From the NCBI GenBank assembly GCA_020831535.1, contig JAFIGF010000048.1:1-44799 (forward strand): DNA of 44,799 bases. Reading direction: 5' to 3'. Position numbers and translations under genes: made by a program. This document shows, in pieces, positions 1 through 9,103 of the stretch. Every line of letters starts with the position of its first letter. The stretch's first letter is position 1. The DNA is from Opitutales bacterium (GTDB lineage: Bacteria > Verrucomicrobiota > Verrucomicrobiia > Opitutales > T3Sed10-336). The notes beneath the pieces were generated by a model, which did not search any database, was not told the DNA's origin, and saw only the letters and a program-made list of their open reading frames with translations.

Positions 1-60
1 CCCCCCCCCCCCCCCCCCGCCCCCACCCACCCCCGCCCCCCTCCGGGGGGGGGGCGGTGG
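1..60. other. C/G homopolymer-rich window edge, probable assembly artefact
   Basis: The first bases are an almost pure C run with scattered G and A, then a G run. Read on the minus strand, normal argS coding sequence passes abruptly into poly-G with a few other bases. This looks like low-quality poly-G read tails at a contig end rather than genomic DNA. It truncates argS and should not be translated. Confidence 0.75.
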
Positions 61-1151
61 GTTTTTTGAAACCATTTCTCGACGGTGAGGAAAAGCTGTT
101 GGAAATGATCCTGTTGCCGTCCATCGGTAACGTATACCAGACCGTCCGCAGACCATTGCTCGACCCGGTACAGGGCGGTGGCGAGATCGGTGGTTGCGTA
201 ATTACTTGCCCCATCGGATTTGCGGATAATGAAAGGTTGGGTTTTGAAACGAGGGTGCTCGGGGTGGAAGACCACCAAAGCCCCTTGGGATTCCTCGGCT
301 ATGTTGAGTTCCTGCAATTCCCGGTACACCGGTTCCAGCTTGTCCTCATAAAAGCTCTCTCCCAAGTGGTAGTCGAAGTGGATGTCCAGAAGTTTGTAGA
401 TTCGGTCCAGGGCTTTCTCGTTGATGGCAATGATTTCCTGCCAAAGTTTATAACTTTCCGGCTCCTTGTTTTGCAGGCGAACCAATTCGGCCCGGGCCTC
501 GTCCAGAACCGAGGGGTCCTCCTCGCCGAGGGCGTTGACTTTTTTATAGAGCCGTTCCAGTTCCTCCAGAGCATCCTTTTCCAAGGCCTCTGGATTCAGG
601 TACTTGCGATAGCCCAGGAGAACTTTCCCCATGGGAGTGCCCCAGTCACCCAGGTGGTTGTCGCGAATAACCTCGGCCCCACAGAAGTCGAGCAGGCGGG
701 CAATGCTTTCGCCGATGACCATTGACCGGATGTGGCCGACATGCATTTGCTTGGCGGTATTGGGGCTGCTGAAATCGACCACCATTTTGCGTCCACGGTA
801 CAGCGCGGAAGCCCCTTGGCTCAGGTCTTCTTTATTTTGGTAGTTCGACAACCATTGCAGGAGGAATTTCGGACTCAGGCGAATGTTGATGAAGCCCGGG
901 CCAGCGATTTCCAGGGTCACTCCCTGTTCGGCCAGATCGGTCTCTCGCAGGGCTCCCACCAGTTTCTCCGCCAGCGCCCGCGGGTTGGTCTTTTGTTTTT
1001 TGGCAAAAGGGAGAACCCCATTCGCCTGAAAATCGCCAAAGCGGGGGTCCGCAGTGCGAATGTCCGGGGTGAAATCGTCACCGAATTCCGAAAGCCCGGC
1101 GGCCGCTTTACTAAAGATTTGATGGAATGAGTTGGTTAGATGGAAGTTCAT
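58..1151 (-). CDS. argS: Arginyl-tRNA synthetase, N-terminal part (runs off window)
   Basis: Cytoplasmic class I aminoacyl-tRNA synthetase that charges tRNA-Arg. About 364 N-terminal residues are visible, beginning at ATG 1151-1149 (MNFHLTNSF...). An Add-1-like N-terminal domain carries a DPRFGDFQ-like motif near residues 35-45. The class I HIGH signature appears as HVGH (residues 137-140, bases 732-743) in the context KQMHVGHIRSM. Downstream come the expected DNHLGDWGTPMGK block and the TDGRQQDHFQQ block of the Rossmann domain. The KMSKS-type region and anticodon-binding domain lie beyond the window. The reading frame is open until about base 58, where it meets the low-complexity run. The gene is divergent from deoA, with about 185 bp between the two starts. 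Confidence 0.93.
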
Positions 1152-1336
1152 CGGGCAAAGGATTATCTTAGAAGAGCGACCCTCCTGATGTAAAGACGAC
1201 AGATTGGATTTCCCTGCATGGAGAAAAGGTGAATTTTCTGATCTAATAAATTTTATTCTCGACAAGACAACCTTAATCGTTTTATCCTTAGCGGTTTACG
1301 CCTGATTGTCGTACTACAAACATCCCTTGAAGACTC
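1152..1336. promoter_or_regulatory. Divergent argS/deoA intergenic region
   Basis: This 185-bp AT-rich stretch separates two divergent genes and must hold both promoters. No clear -35/-10 pair, operator or riboswitch stands out by eye. Confidence 0.35.
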
Positions 1337-2680
1337 ATGAAAAAAAAGACCTTGGCCGCACGACGGTTTGTTAAACCATCTTATTCTTATCTCATCGAAA
1401 AAAAGCGCGACGGTGGAGAGTTCACCCAAGAAGAAATTCGTTACTTAATCGACTCCATGCTCGACAAGGAGATTCCAGACTACCAACTGTCCTCTCTTTG
1501 CATGGCCATCTACTTTCAGGGGATGTCGGCTCAGGAGACGGCTACGCTGACCGAGGAAATGATGATGTCCGGCGAGGTGATTGAGCTTTCCCATTTGGCT
1601 AAGCCCAAGATCGACAAGTTTTCCACTGGCGGGGTAGGCGACAAGACCAGCTTGGTCATGCTCGGACTCAGTGCTGCCTGTGGCGTGGTTACACCCATGA
1701 TGTGTGGCCCGGAAGATGAGTATATCATCAGTACCCTGGATAAGGCGGGGGCAATTCCCGGTCTGAAGACGAACCTTTCCATCGACGAATTCACCAAGCA
1801 GTTGGATAAACTCGACGGAGCTCTGGCCGCCCAGAACAAAGAAATTTCCCCAGCGGATGCGATTTTGTATGCCCTGCGGCAAAACACCGGCACGATTCCC
1901 AGTCTCCCGCTGATTACCGGCGGGGTGCTCAGTAAGAAGCTGGCCGAAGGGGCCGAGGGCTTGGTCATCGACGTCAAATGGGGCAATGGCTCCTTTATCA
2001 ACGATTTGGAACAAGCCAAGCAATTGGCTCGCTCCATGACCCGTGTCGGACGTGCCCTGAAACGCCGCTGTGTGGCTTTGGTTACTGATATGAATCAGCC
2101 GCTGGGCAACTGCGTCGGTACCGGTTTGGAAATCAAGGAAACGATTCAACTCCTGAAGGGGGAGGGCCCCGAGGACCTCAAGGAACTGGTGCTGAAGCTT
2201 GGCATGGAAGTGGTGCGTCTCGCGGGGGTTGCCGGCTCGACGCTTTCGGCCAAGCAAACTGTCGAACGCCATCTGAAAGAAGGCAAAGCGTTCGACAAAT
2301 TCAAGGAAATCATTGCCGCCCAAGGAGGCAAAACGGAATACCTTGATAATCCCGACAAATTCCCTACGGCCAAGCATGTTCGCAAATTGCCCGCTCCCAA
2401 GAGAGGGTATGTCCATTCGATCAACGCGGCTATGATCGCCCGGGGGGTGAGTCTCCTGGGTGCCGGCAAGGACAGTGGGGCCAAGAAAATTGACTACACC
2501 GTGGGCATCGACGAAATCAAGAAGATCGGTGATCAAGTGAAGCAAGGGGAGCCTCTGATGATGATTCATTACAACGACGAGGCGAAGCTGGAGAATGCTT
2601 TGGAGTATTTCAAAAACGCGTACCGCCTGGCGCCCAAGCGCCCCAATCCAACCAACTTGGTGATTGAGCGGGTAGCCTGA
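1337..2680 (+). CDS. deoA: Thymidine/pyrimidine-nucleoside phosphorylase, divergent signature loop
   Basis: Predicted nucleoside phosphorylase II (447 aa, normal family length is about 430-440) that releases a base and (deoxy)ribose-1-phosphate in pyrimidine salvage. The order is an alpha domain, a glycine-rich phosphate-binding motif KFSTGGVGDK at 94-103, a YALR segment with Arg181, a SKKLA segment (Lys200/201), and a C-terminal PYNP-like domain (about 355-440). The usual signature around GRGLGHTGGTLDK is instead GPEDEYIISTLDK (residues 124-136), so the His/Thr/Gly loop of the family is lost. The Ser that contacts the base in classic enzymes (before SKK) appears to be Gly. Phosphate binding looks kept while the substrate side is altered, so the exact nucleoside is uncertain. 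A strong hairpin follows the stop. Confidence 0.82.
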   Translation: MKKKTLAARRFVKPSYSYLIEKKRDGGEFTQEEIRYLIDSMLDKEIPDYQLSSLCMAIYFQGMSAQETATLTEEMMMSGEVIELSHLAKPKIDKFSTGGVGDKTSLVMLGLSAACGVVTPMMCGPEDEYIISTLDKAGAIPGLKTNLSIDEFTKQLDKLDGALAAQNKEISPADAILYALRQNTGTIPSLPLITGGVLSKKLAEGAEGLVIDVKWGNGSFINDLEQAKQLARSMTRVGRALKRRCVALVTDMNQPLGNCVGTGLEIKETIQLLKGEGPEDLKELVLKLGMEVVRLAGVAGSTLSAKQTVERHLKEGKAFDKFKEIIAAQGGKTEYLDNPDKFPTAKHVRKLPAPKRGYVHSINAAMIARGVSLLGAGKDSGAKKIDYTVGIDEIKKIGDQVKQGEPLMMIHYNDEAKLENALEYFKNAYRLAPKRPNPTNLVIERVA

Positions 2681-2689
2681 TTTTATTCT

Positions 2690-2712
2690 CCCCCGGCTGT
2701 TTCAGCCGGGGG
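2690..2712 (+). terminator. Terminator-like hairpin after deoA
   Basis: A perfect 10-bp stem (CCCCCGGCTG / CAGCCGGGGG) closes on a TTT loop 9 bases after the deoA stop. Only a short TCTTT follows, so termination may be partial. The stem ends 12 bases before the nadD start and could also affect its translation. Confidence 0.6.
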
Positions 2713-2724
2713 GGCTCTTTACTT

Positions 2725-3330
2725 ATGGCGAAACGCCGGATTGCACTCTTTGGAGGAAGCTTTGATCCTCCGCACTGGGGGCATTTCCTGTTGGCCTGTG
2801 ATGCCCGTGAGAAGTTTGCCCTGGATGAAGTGGTCTTTTTGCCCGCCGCCCGGTCGCCCCTCAAGGAAAATTCTCCGATAGCCTCTGGTGAGGATCGCTT
2901 GCACTGGCTGGAAACGGCGATAGCCGGACGTTCTGGTCTCCGGGTGAGTGATTGGGAACTGCGCCAATCCGGTCCCAGTTATTCCATTGAGACGGTCCGG
3001 CATTGGCAAACAATAGAGCCCACCGCCGAACTCTTTTGGATTATCGGGGCCGACCAAGCCCTTTCCCTTCCCAAGTGGCATCGGATCGAGGAGCTTTTGC
3101 AGCAGATCTCCTTTATCGTTTTCCCCCGGCCCGGCCAACCGGAACTCTCGGAGGAGACCTTGCCTTACTCCGGAAGTCTGTTTCTCCTGCCCGGTCACCA
3201 TGTCAATTTAAGTTCTTCCGAGATTCGCGAACGCTTGCGGGAGAGAAAATCCCTTCATTTCCTTGTCCCCGAGAACATCCGCTCTTACCTTGAAGACTAT
3301 TCTCTTTACCAAAAGCCCTCTATTCACTGA
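2725..3330 (+). CDS. nadD: Nicotinate-nucleotide adenylyltransferase
   Basis: Cytoplasmic enzyme that adenylates nicotinate mononucleotide to deamido-NAD in NAD biosynthesis. The 201-aa protein opens with the nucleotidyltransferase motif GGSFDPPHWGH (10-20), and near the end has the ISSSxIR-type motif as VNLSSSEIRERL (about 159-170), both diagnostic of the family. The middle holds a FWIIGADQALSLPKWHR segment typical of NadD. Length matches the family. The ATG sits in the context CTTATG with no clear Shine-Dalgarno sequence. It is followed 16 bases later by rsfS, a pairing seen in many bacteria. Confidence 0.95.
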   Translation: MAKRRIALFGGSFDPPHWGHFLLACDAREKFALDEVVFLPAARSPLKENSPIASGEDRLHWLETAIAGRSGLRVSDWELRQSGPSYSIETVRHWQTIEPTAELFWIIGADQALSLPKWHRIEELLQQISFIVFPRPGQPELSEETLPYSGSLFLLPGHHVNLSSSEIRERLRERKSLHFLVPENIRSYLEDYSLYQKPSIH

Positions 3331-3346
3331 TTCCCGAGCCCATCTT

Positions 3347-3733
3347 ATGGTCCATCAAAACGAAGACTCCTGGAAAACCCTGCAAGTTTGTTGCCAAGCC
3401 CTGGATGACAAAAAGGCTGGCGATTTGAAAATTCTCCGCGTACAGGAGGTTTCCTCGGTGACCGATTACTTTGTCATCGCCACCGGAACCTCCGCGCCGC
3501 ATCTTCGCGCCCTCACCGAAGAGTTGAAATCCTCCCTCAAAGAGGCCGGAGTGCGTACCCTTGGCAGTGAAAACGACACCGAAAGCGGGTGGAACGTCGT
3601 CGACGCTTTTGAGGTGATTGTACATCTGTTTCTTCCCGAGGTTCGTGAGCAGTACCGTTTGGACACCCTCTGGAAAGACGGCGAGTTGATCGACCCACAG
3701 AAGCTGATTCCGGATTACGTTCCGGAAGGCTAA
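3347..3733 (+). CDS. rsfS: Ribosomal silencing factor RsfS
   Basis: RsfS/Iojap family protein that binds ribosomal protein uL14 and blocks subunit joining when nutrients run low. The 128-aa product starting at ATG 3347 contains the family core: an early KAGDLKILRV strand, SSVTDYFVIATGTSAPHLRAL, and the later WNVVDAFEVIVHLFLPEVREQYRLDTLW block. An upstream in-frame start at 3263 would overlap nadD and add 28 residues unlike the family, so 3347 is preferred. It lies directly after nadD, the classic arrangement. Confidence 0.94.
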   Translation: MVHQNEDSWKTLQVCCQALDDKKAGDLKILRVQEVSSVTDYFVIATGTSAPHLRALTEELKSSLKEAGVRTLGSENDTESGWNVVDAFEVIVHLFLPEVREQYRLDTLWKDGELIDPQKLIPDYVPEG

Positions 3734-3738
3734 CCCGC

Positions 3739-6642
3739 TTGGTCATGGCGGTCCCCAAAGACCATGCCCGTTGTCGGGTTGCCAACCAAGCGGACGGAAT
3801 TTCCATCCATGGGGCTCGGGAGCACAATCTGCAAAACGTTTCCGTTTTTATCCCGAGGAATTCTCTCACGGTTTTGACCGGGGTTAGTGGGTCCGGGAAA
3901 TCCTCCCTGGCCTTCGATACGCTTTATGCCGAGGGGCATCGTAAGTATATGGAAAGTCTTTCCGCCCGGGCGCGACAGCTCTTGGCCCAATTGCCGCGTC
4001 CGGATATCGATTTTATTCATGGGCTGTCTCCGGTGGTCGCCATCGAGCAAAAGGGGAGTGGCGGGAATGCCCGCAGTACGGTGGGGACGGTGACCGAGAT
4101 TGCCGATTATGCGCGTTTGCTCTGGACCCTGCGGGGAGAGGCCTTTTGCCCCGTCGACGGTGGGCGGATTGTCCGGCAGACCATAGATCAGCAGGTGGAC
4201 CGTTTGCTCAGCCTGCCGGAAAAAACCAAAGTCGTTCTGGTCGCTCCCTATCTGTCCGCGAAGCGTTCCGTTCTTCGTGATGAGGTGCCACATTTGCGCC
4301 AGAAAGGGTATCAACGCATTCGGTTGGACGGCGAAATCATCTCTCTCGATGAAAAACAACCGATCCGACCGGGCCGGGGAAACGCTCTCCTGGAGTTGGT
4401 GATAGACCGCTTGGTGGTACGCCCTGACCAGCGTAGCCGGATGGCTGATTCACTGGAGTTGGCCTTTGCCGAAGGGGAAGATCGCGTTACGGCGATCATT
4501 CAGCGTCCCGGATCATCCGAGGAGGAGGAAATCGCTCTGCGGCAGAACCTGGCCTGTGAAATTTGCGGGGAAGTGTATCCACCCCTGGAGCCACGGCTCT
4601 TTTCCTGGAATCATCGGGACGGGGCTTGTCCGACCTGTGGGGGGACGGGGCGCAAAATGACTTTTGCCGAGGACCTGGTGGTGCCCGATCCTGCCAAATC
4701 CGTCCGCAATGGGGCTCTCAAACCCCTGCGAATCGGGGGTAAGCAATTGATTATCCGCCATAATTCGTTGCTCAAGCAATTGGCGGAACAAGTCCCCTTT
4801 GATATCAACTGTCCCTGGCAGGATTTGCCCTCGCCGGTTCGGCATTTTCTTTTACATGGGGATCAGAAACGGCTGTTTCATTTAAAGCTTAAACGGGGAC
4901 GCAAGAATCCTCCCCAGGAACAATTGTTCCCGGGCGTTTTGGCGCTTCTCGATAAGGCCGCAGCCGAGACCAAGAGCGAGGGGTATCGAGCCCGCTTAAT
5001 GACCTATCAACGTGGAGAAACCTGCCCCGACTGCCAGGGTGGACGGTTGGCGCCTTATCCCGCCGCAGTGAGGGTTGAAGGGAAGACTTTGCCGGATTTC
5101 TACGATATGCCTCTTCAGGAGGCACATGATTGGATGGAAGGGCTGGCGACCAAGCTCCGGGGGACGGATCGCCATCTTGATGAGATTTTGCATTCGTTAG
5201 AGCAGCGTTTGCGTTTCCTATGTGAAAATGGATTGGGCTATCTGTCGCTGTTTCGTGAATACAACTCTCTGAGCGGCGGGGAGGGCCAGCGGGTTCGGTT
5301 GGCAACTCAACTCGGCATGGGACTGGTCGGGGTAACGTATGTGTTGGATGAACCCACTGTGGGCCTTCATCCCATCGACAACCAACGGCTCATTCAGTCC
5401 CTGGAGCTGCTACGTGATCTCGGGAACACTGTGGTCGTGGTGGAACATGACGAAGAAACCATGCGGGCCTCGGATTATTTGGTGGAAATGGGTCCAGGAG
5501 CTGGCTCCCAGGGAGGAAGGGTTCTGTTTCAAGGCCCTCCCAAGGGCTTGGAGGCGCAGCCTAACTCGCCGACGGGGCAGTATTTAAGCGGAAGAGCCAA
5601 GCTGGAGAAAAATGTGCCGACCTTGCCTCCCGGCGACCGGAAGGTTTTGGTGACCGGAGCCAGCGGACGGAATTTACAGAAAGTGGACGCCGATTTTCCA
5701 GTGGGCCTGTTGACCTGTGTCGTCGGGGTCAGCGGTTCGGGCAAAAGCACCCTCGTTAATGATACTCTCGCCAAAGTGGCCGCGATGAAATTGCATCGCG
5801 CCAAGGATATTCCTGCCCCCTTGAAGGACATCAAAGGGCTGGAGAATTTTGATTCCGTGGTTCGCGTCGATCAGACACCGATTGGACGGACCCCCCGTTC
5901 CAATCCGGCGACCTTTACCAAAGTCTTTGATCCTCTGCGTGCCTTGTTCGCGGCTTGCCCATTGTCCAAGGTGCGTGGATACAAGCCCAGTCGGTTTAGC
6001 TTTAATGTGAAGGGAGGACGTTGTGAAAAATGTCAGGGCGACGGTATTATCAAAGTTGATTTGCAATTTATGGCCGATGCTTACGGAACCTGCCCCGCCT
6101 GTCAGGGAAAGCGTTACAACCGGGAAACCTTGGAGGTGCGTTTCAAGGGACATAGTATCGCTGATGTATTGGACCTGACGGTTTCCGATGCCCGGGAATT
6201 GTTTGCCAAAATTCCCAGGATTGAAGAAAAGCTCGCTACCATGGAAGCGGTGGGCTTGGGCTATTTGCGGTTGGGCCAGAGTGCAACGACTTTATCCGGC
6301 GGCGAGGCTCAGCGTTTGAAACTTTCCCTGGAGCTGAGCAAAAGGCAGCAGGGGCGGACCCTGTACTTATTGGATGAGCCCACCAGCGGCCTTCATTGGG
6401 AGGATGTGCAAAAGCTTTTGGATGTTCTCTTCCGCCTGCGCGAGGCGGGTAACACCATCATTGTCATCGAGCATCACCCGGACTTTATTCGTCTGGCCGA
6501 TTGGATCATTGAGTTAGGTCCCGGCGGTGGGCGCGAAGGCGGGCAAATCATTTTTGCCGGCCCCTATGAGCACCTCCTGGAATCCCCTCATACCCCGACG
6601 GCCAAAGTCTTGTCGTCGGAAAAAGGGCTCAGATCGGGGTGA
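3739..6642 (+). CDS. uvrA: UvrA-family excinuclease ATPase (possibly a divergent paralogue)
   Basis: Twin-ATPase DNA-damage recognition protein of nucleotide excision repair (967 aa; classic UvrA about 940). Visible in order: Walker A GVSGSGKSS (48-56), the RSTVGTVTE block (112-120), zinc module CEIC...CPTC (Cys273/276/297/300), ABC signature LSGGEGQR with Walker B YVLDEPTVGLHP, second Walker A GVSGSGKST (near 662), zinc module CEKC...CPAC (from Cys762), and TLSGGEAQR with LYLLDEPTSGLHW. The early CPxCG motif of standard UvrA reads CPVDGG, and FLGQ after ARQ reads LLAQ. It may be the sole UvrA or a second copy. TTG 3739 has GGAAGG about 9 bases upstream; ATG 3745 is the alternative start. It overlaps comEC tail-to-tail by 14 bp. 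Confidence 0.86.
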   Translation: MVMAVPKDHARCRVANQADGISIHGAREHNLQNVSVFIPRNSLTVLTGVSGSGKSSLAFDTLYAEGHRKYMESLSARARQLLAQLPRPDIDFIHGLSPVVAIEQKGSGGNARSTVGTVTEIADYARLLWTLRGEAFCPVDGGRIVRQTIDQQVDRLLSLPEKTKVVLVAPYLSAKRSVLRDEVPHLRQKGYQRIRLDGEIISLDEKQPIRPGRGNALLELVIDRLVVRPDQRSRMADSLELAFAEGEDRVTAIIQRPGSSEEEEIALRQNLACEICGEVYPPLEPRLFSWNHRDGACPTCGGTGRKMTFAEDLVVPDPAKSVRNGALKPLRIGGKQLIIRHNSLLKQLAEQVPFDINCPWQDLPSPVRHFLLHGDQKRLFHLKLKRGRKNPPQEQLFPGVLALLDKAAAETKSEGYRARLMTYQRGETCPDCQGGRLAPYPAAVRVEGKTLPDFYDMPLQEAHDWMEGLATKLRGTDRHLDEILHSLEQRLRFLCENGLGYLSLFREYNSLSGGEGQRVRLATQLGMGLVGVTYVLDEPTVGLHPIDNQRLIQSLELLRDLGNTVVVVEHDEETMRASDYLVEMGPGAGSQGGRVLFQGPPKGLEAQPNSPTGQYLSGRAKLEKNVPTLPPGDRKVLVTGASGRNLQKVDADFPVGLLTCVVGVSGSGKSTLVNDTLAKVAAMKLHRAKDIPAPLKDIKGLENFDSVVRVDQTPIGRTPRSNPATFTKVFDPLRALFAACPLSKVRGYKPSRFSFNVKGGRCEKCQGDGIIKVDLQFMADAYGTCPACQGKRYNRETLEVRFKGHSIADVLDLTVSDARELFAKIPRIEEKLATMEAVGLGYLRLGQSATTLSGGEAQRLKLSLELSKRQQGRTLYLLDEPTSGLHWEDVQKLLDVLFRLREAGNTIIVIEHHPDFIRLADWIIELGPGGGREGGQIIFAGPYEHLLESPHTPTAKVLSSEKGLRSG

Positions 6643-8290
6643 TTCTAAGAGCGAGCAAATAAAATAAACCCATTCCCGCAAACGGCCAGAGCAACGGGGT
6701 CGGGTTGGTGGATAATTCACGGCGGGGAATGATAAGCAGGCAGGCAATGAGGAGCAGCCATCCCGTAAGCACCATTCCTGACCAGCGGTATTCGGCGGTG
6801 TAGAAAAATCCCGGAATCGCCAGGAACAGCCGGACCGCCTGTTCCATGAAAGCGACCACCACCCAGGCCGCATGATTGAATAGGCTGCTGCCTGCGGTAA
6901 GGCCGAGGGTTCCCAGACTGATCGAACAAAGACCCGCCACCATAACCAAGGTCGCCAGCGGAACAAGGATCATGTTCAGAAAAACGGCCCCCGGGGAAAA
7001 GTGCCCAAAGTAGTGGATCGCCAGAACCGAACTGGCCAGGGTCGCGCTGAGACTGATGGCGAATAAACTCAGGACCGGGTCGGCGATTCGCTCAAAGACG
7101 CTGGCTTGTTGTGGGTAGCTCCGTCGCCAGGGATGGTTCAGGCTAATTCGTTTGGCCTGCTGCCAAAAAGGAATCCCCAAAAGAAGAATGGCCGCCACCA
7201 CGGTGTAGGAGAGCTGAAACCCCGCGCTCCAGAGTTGCTGGGGAAACAGGATCAAAACCACCACCCCCGAATTGGCCAAGGCTGCGGTCGGGTTTCCTCC
7301 CTGGCGAAAGAGTCGCCCGCCCCAGAAAAAGGCCGTCATCAAAAAGGCCCGGACCGCCGAAGGGGGGCTTCCAGTCAGTTCCACATAAAAGAGCAGGATA
7401 CTCAATCCGATGAGGACTTCGGGGATTCGTGGGAGGCGGAGAATGCGTAAAAAGCAATGCAAGGAGAGGGCGATGATTCCAATATGCAGTCCGCTTATGG
7501 CGAAGAGATGAAGCGTTCCCGTTTGCAGGAAGGCCAGCCGCTGTTCCTCTCCCAGGACCACCCGCTCCCCGAGAAGCATCGCATTGAAGATTCGACCCCA
7601 GGCGTGGTCATGAGAACTTCCTTCCCAAAGAGTTTCTCGAACAAAATCCCGCGCCAGTCGGGCCTCGCGGAAAAAGGGGAGGGCGGGCCGCACGATTTCG
7701 GTTTGCCGAACCCACCGCCATTTTGACTGCACCCCCTGGCGGTCCAAATAGGCCGTAAACCCTTCGGTCTCGGTGGGAAGGGGCTCCCATAAACCAGCCC
7801 CCCGCAGCCGGGTGGTGCGGGTGAAATCCGCGACCCGTTGGTCGTCCTCCAGAAAAACGAAAAAGTAGATTTTCTCTCCTTCCAGATGCGTCACCGGAGC
7901 CGGCGCTTCGACGACCCTTCCCATTCCAGTTATGCGCTCCTCGGAGGTGCTTTGAAAAACCCTTTCGATCTGAATGATTAAAGACAAATGTCGGGGCGGT
8001 GTTTCAGCGGAATGAGCGGTCGGAGGGGCCGACTGACTCTGGTGCCAGACCATGGCCGTGAAAATGGCCCCCATCCCCGCGCTTACGACCCAAACCTTTT
8101 CCTCCCGTACCCAAGTTGGCCTGAGTCCCCAAAGATGCCATCCGGCGACCAACAAAAAAAGCGCCGCCAGACTGAGGCCCGCCCACGGAGGCAGGGTCCA
8201 GGGGAGGATTTCCGCCAGGAGGTAGCCGAAGATAATCGGAAGAAAAAGCCAGAGGAGCGGGGCGCGGTTGCTGCTCTGCCGTACATCCAT
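6629..8290 (-). CDS. comEC: ComEC/Rec2 family DNA-uptake channel lacking the C-terminal nuclease-like domain
   Basis: Inner-membrane channel protein for uptake of transforming single-stranded DNA (553 aa). The N-terminus has two or three membrane segments (about 10-80), then a soluble OB-like/DUF4131 region (about 100-200). The competence core begins at LLGERVVLGEEQRLAFLQTG (about 239-258) and continues with HLFAISGLHIGI (261-272), a hallmark of the family, then several helices with SPPSAVRAF. Full-length ComEC usually has a metallo-beta-lactamase-like C-terminal domain and 700-800 residues. Here the protein stops after the last helices, so that domain is absent or encoded elsewhere. thiD lies 12 bp upstream on the same strand. 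Confidence 0.86.
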   Translation of the reverse strand: MDVRQSSNRAPLLWLFLPIIFGYLLAEILPWTLPPWAGLSLAALFLLVAGWHLWGLRPTWVREEKVWVVSAGMGAIFTAMVWHQSQSAPPTAHSAETPPRHLSLIIQIERVFQSTSEERITGMGRVVEAPAPVTHLEGEKIYFFVFLEDDQRVADFTRTTRLRGAGLWEPLPTETEGFTAYLDRQGVQSKWRWVRQTEIVRPALPFFREARLARDFVRETLWEGSSHDHAWGRIFNAMLLGERVVLGEEQRLAFLQTGTLHLFAISGLHIGIIALSLHCFLRILRLPRIPEVLIGLSILLFYVELTGSPPSAVRAFLMTAFFWGGRLFRQGGNPTAALANSGVVVLILFPQQLWSAGFQLSYTVVAAILLLGIPFWQQAKRISLNHPWRRSYPQQASVFERIADPVLSLFAISLSATLASSVLAIHYFGHFSPGAVFLNMILVPLATLVMVAGLCSISLGTLGLTAGSSLFNHAAWVVVAFMEQAVRLFLAIPGFFYTAEYRWSGMVLTGWLLLIACLLIIPRRELSTNPTPLLWPFAGMGLFYLLALRITPI

Positions 8291-8302
8291 CGGTTGTTTT
8301 CC

Positions 8303-9103
8303 TCAGGCGGGGTTTAAAAAAGCGGTGCCGTTGAGCTGCTTCGGATGTTCGGCCGCCCGTCGGAAAAAGGCCAAACCGTTTTCCACCGCTTCGGGCAAAG
8401 GCTTCCCCTGCGCAAGAAATCCGGCGATGGCCGCCGCCAGCAGGCATCCGCTTCCGTGAGTATCCAATCCACCGATGCGCTGGGAGGGCATTTCCCGCAT
8501 CGTTCCATCCATCAGAAAAAGCAAATCCACCAACTGCTCGCTTTCGAGGTGACCGCCCTTGAGGAGGAACGGCACCGAATACTGTTGCCGGAGAGTTTCT
8601 CCAGCTTCGACCATTTCCTCTTTGGTCTGCGGCGTTTCATCGAGAAGAACGCCCACCTCATCCAGATTGGGAGTGACCAGAGCGGCCAGAGGCAATAATT
8701 CCTCGCGAAGGGTTTGAATGGCTTCCTTTTCCAGTAAAACCGCTCCACTGCTGGCGACCATCACCGGATCGATCACCGCAGGCAGTTCCGGCCGTTGGCG
8801 GAGAAAATTGGCCACTTCGCGGATGATTTTCCGATTGAAGAGCATCCCGGTTTTAACCGCTCTCAAGGTGAAATACTCGTCCACCGTGCCCAGTTGTTGG
8901 CGCACAAAATCGGAGGGGGAGGGGTGGACGGCATTCACTGCGGATGGATTTTGCGCGGTGAGGCAGGTGATGACCGATAGGCCGTGCAGCTTCAGTGCCC
9001 GGAAAACCGCGAGGTCCATTTGAATCCCCGCCCCGCCTCCGGAATCAGAACCGGCAACGGTTAGTGCAACAGGAGGAGAGAAGGGTGGTTCATCTTTACT
9101 CAT
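8303..9103 (-). CDS. thiD: Hydroxymethylpyrimidine/phosphomethylpyrimidine kinase
   Basis: Cytoplasmic ribokinase-fold enzyme that phosphorylates HMP and HMP-P for thiamine biosynthesis (266 aa, normal length). The N-terminal AGSDSGGGAGIQMDL motif (17-31), the VIDPVMVASSG block (110-120), TPNLDEV (144-150) and the anion-hole motif DTHGSGC (214-220) are all present. The last is usually HGTGC; Gly-Ser-Gly-Cys is a mild variant. It appears to form a two-gene unit with comEC, 12 bp downstream. No TPP riboswitch-like sequence was seen in the upstream gap. Confidence 0.94.
   Translation of the reverse strand: MSKDEPPFSPPVALTVAGSDSGGGAGIQMDLAVFRALKLHGLSVITCLTAQNPSAVNAVHPSPSDFVRQQLGTVDEYFTLRAVKTGMLFNRKIIREVANFLRQRPELPAVIDPVMVASSGAVLLEKEAIQTLREELLPLAALVTPNLDEVGVLLDETPQTKEEMVEAGETLRQQYSVPFLLKGGHLESEQLVDLLFLMDGTMREMPSQRIGGLDTHGSGCLLAAAIAGFLAQGKPLPEAVENGLAFFRRAAEHPKQLNGTAFLNPA

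Noticed and set aside
57..1130. Plus-strand open frames at the window start
   Set aside because: They are antisense to argS, whose motifs (HVGH, TDGRQQDHFQQ) are clear on the minus strand.
1445..2569. 374-codon minus-strand open frame inside deoA
   Set aside because: Shadow of the phosphorylase gene, no recognisable domain.
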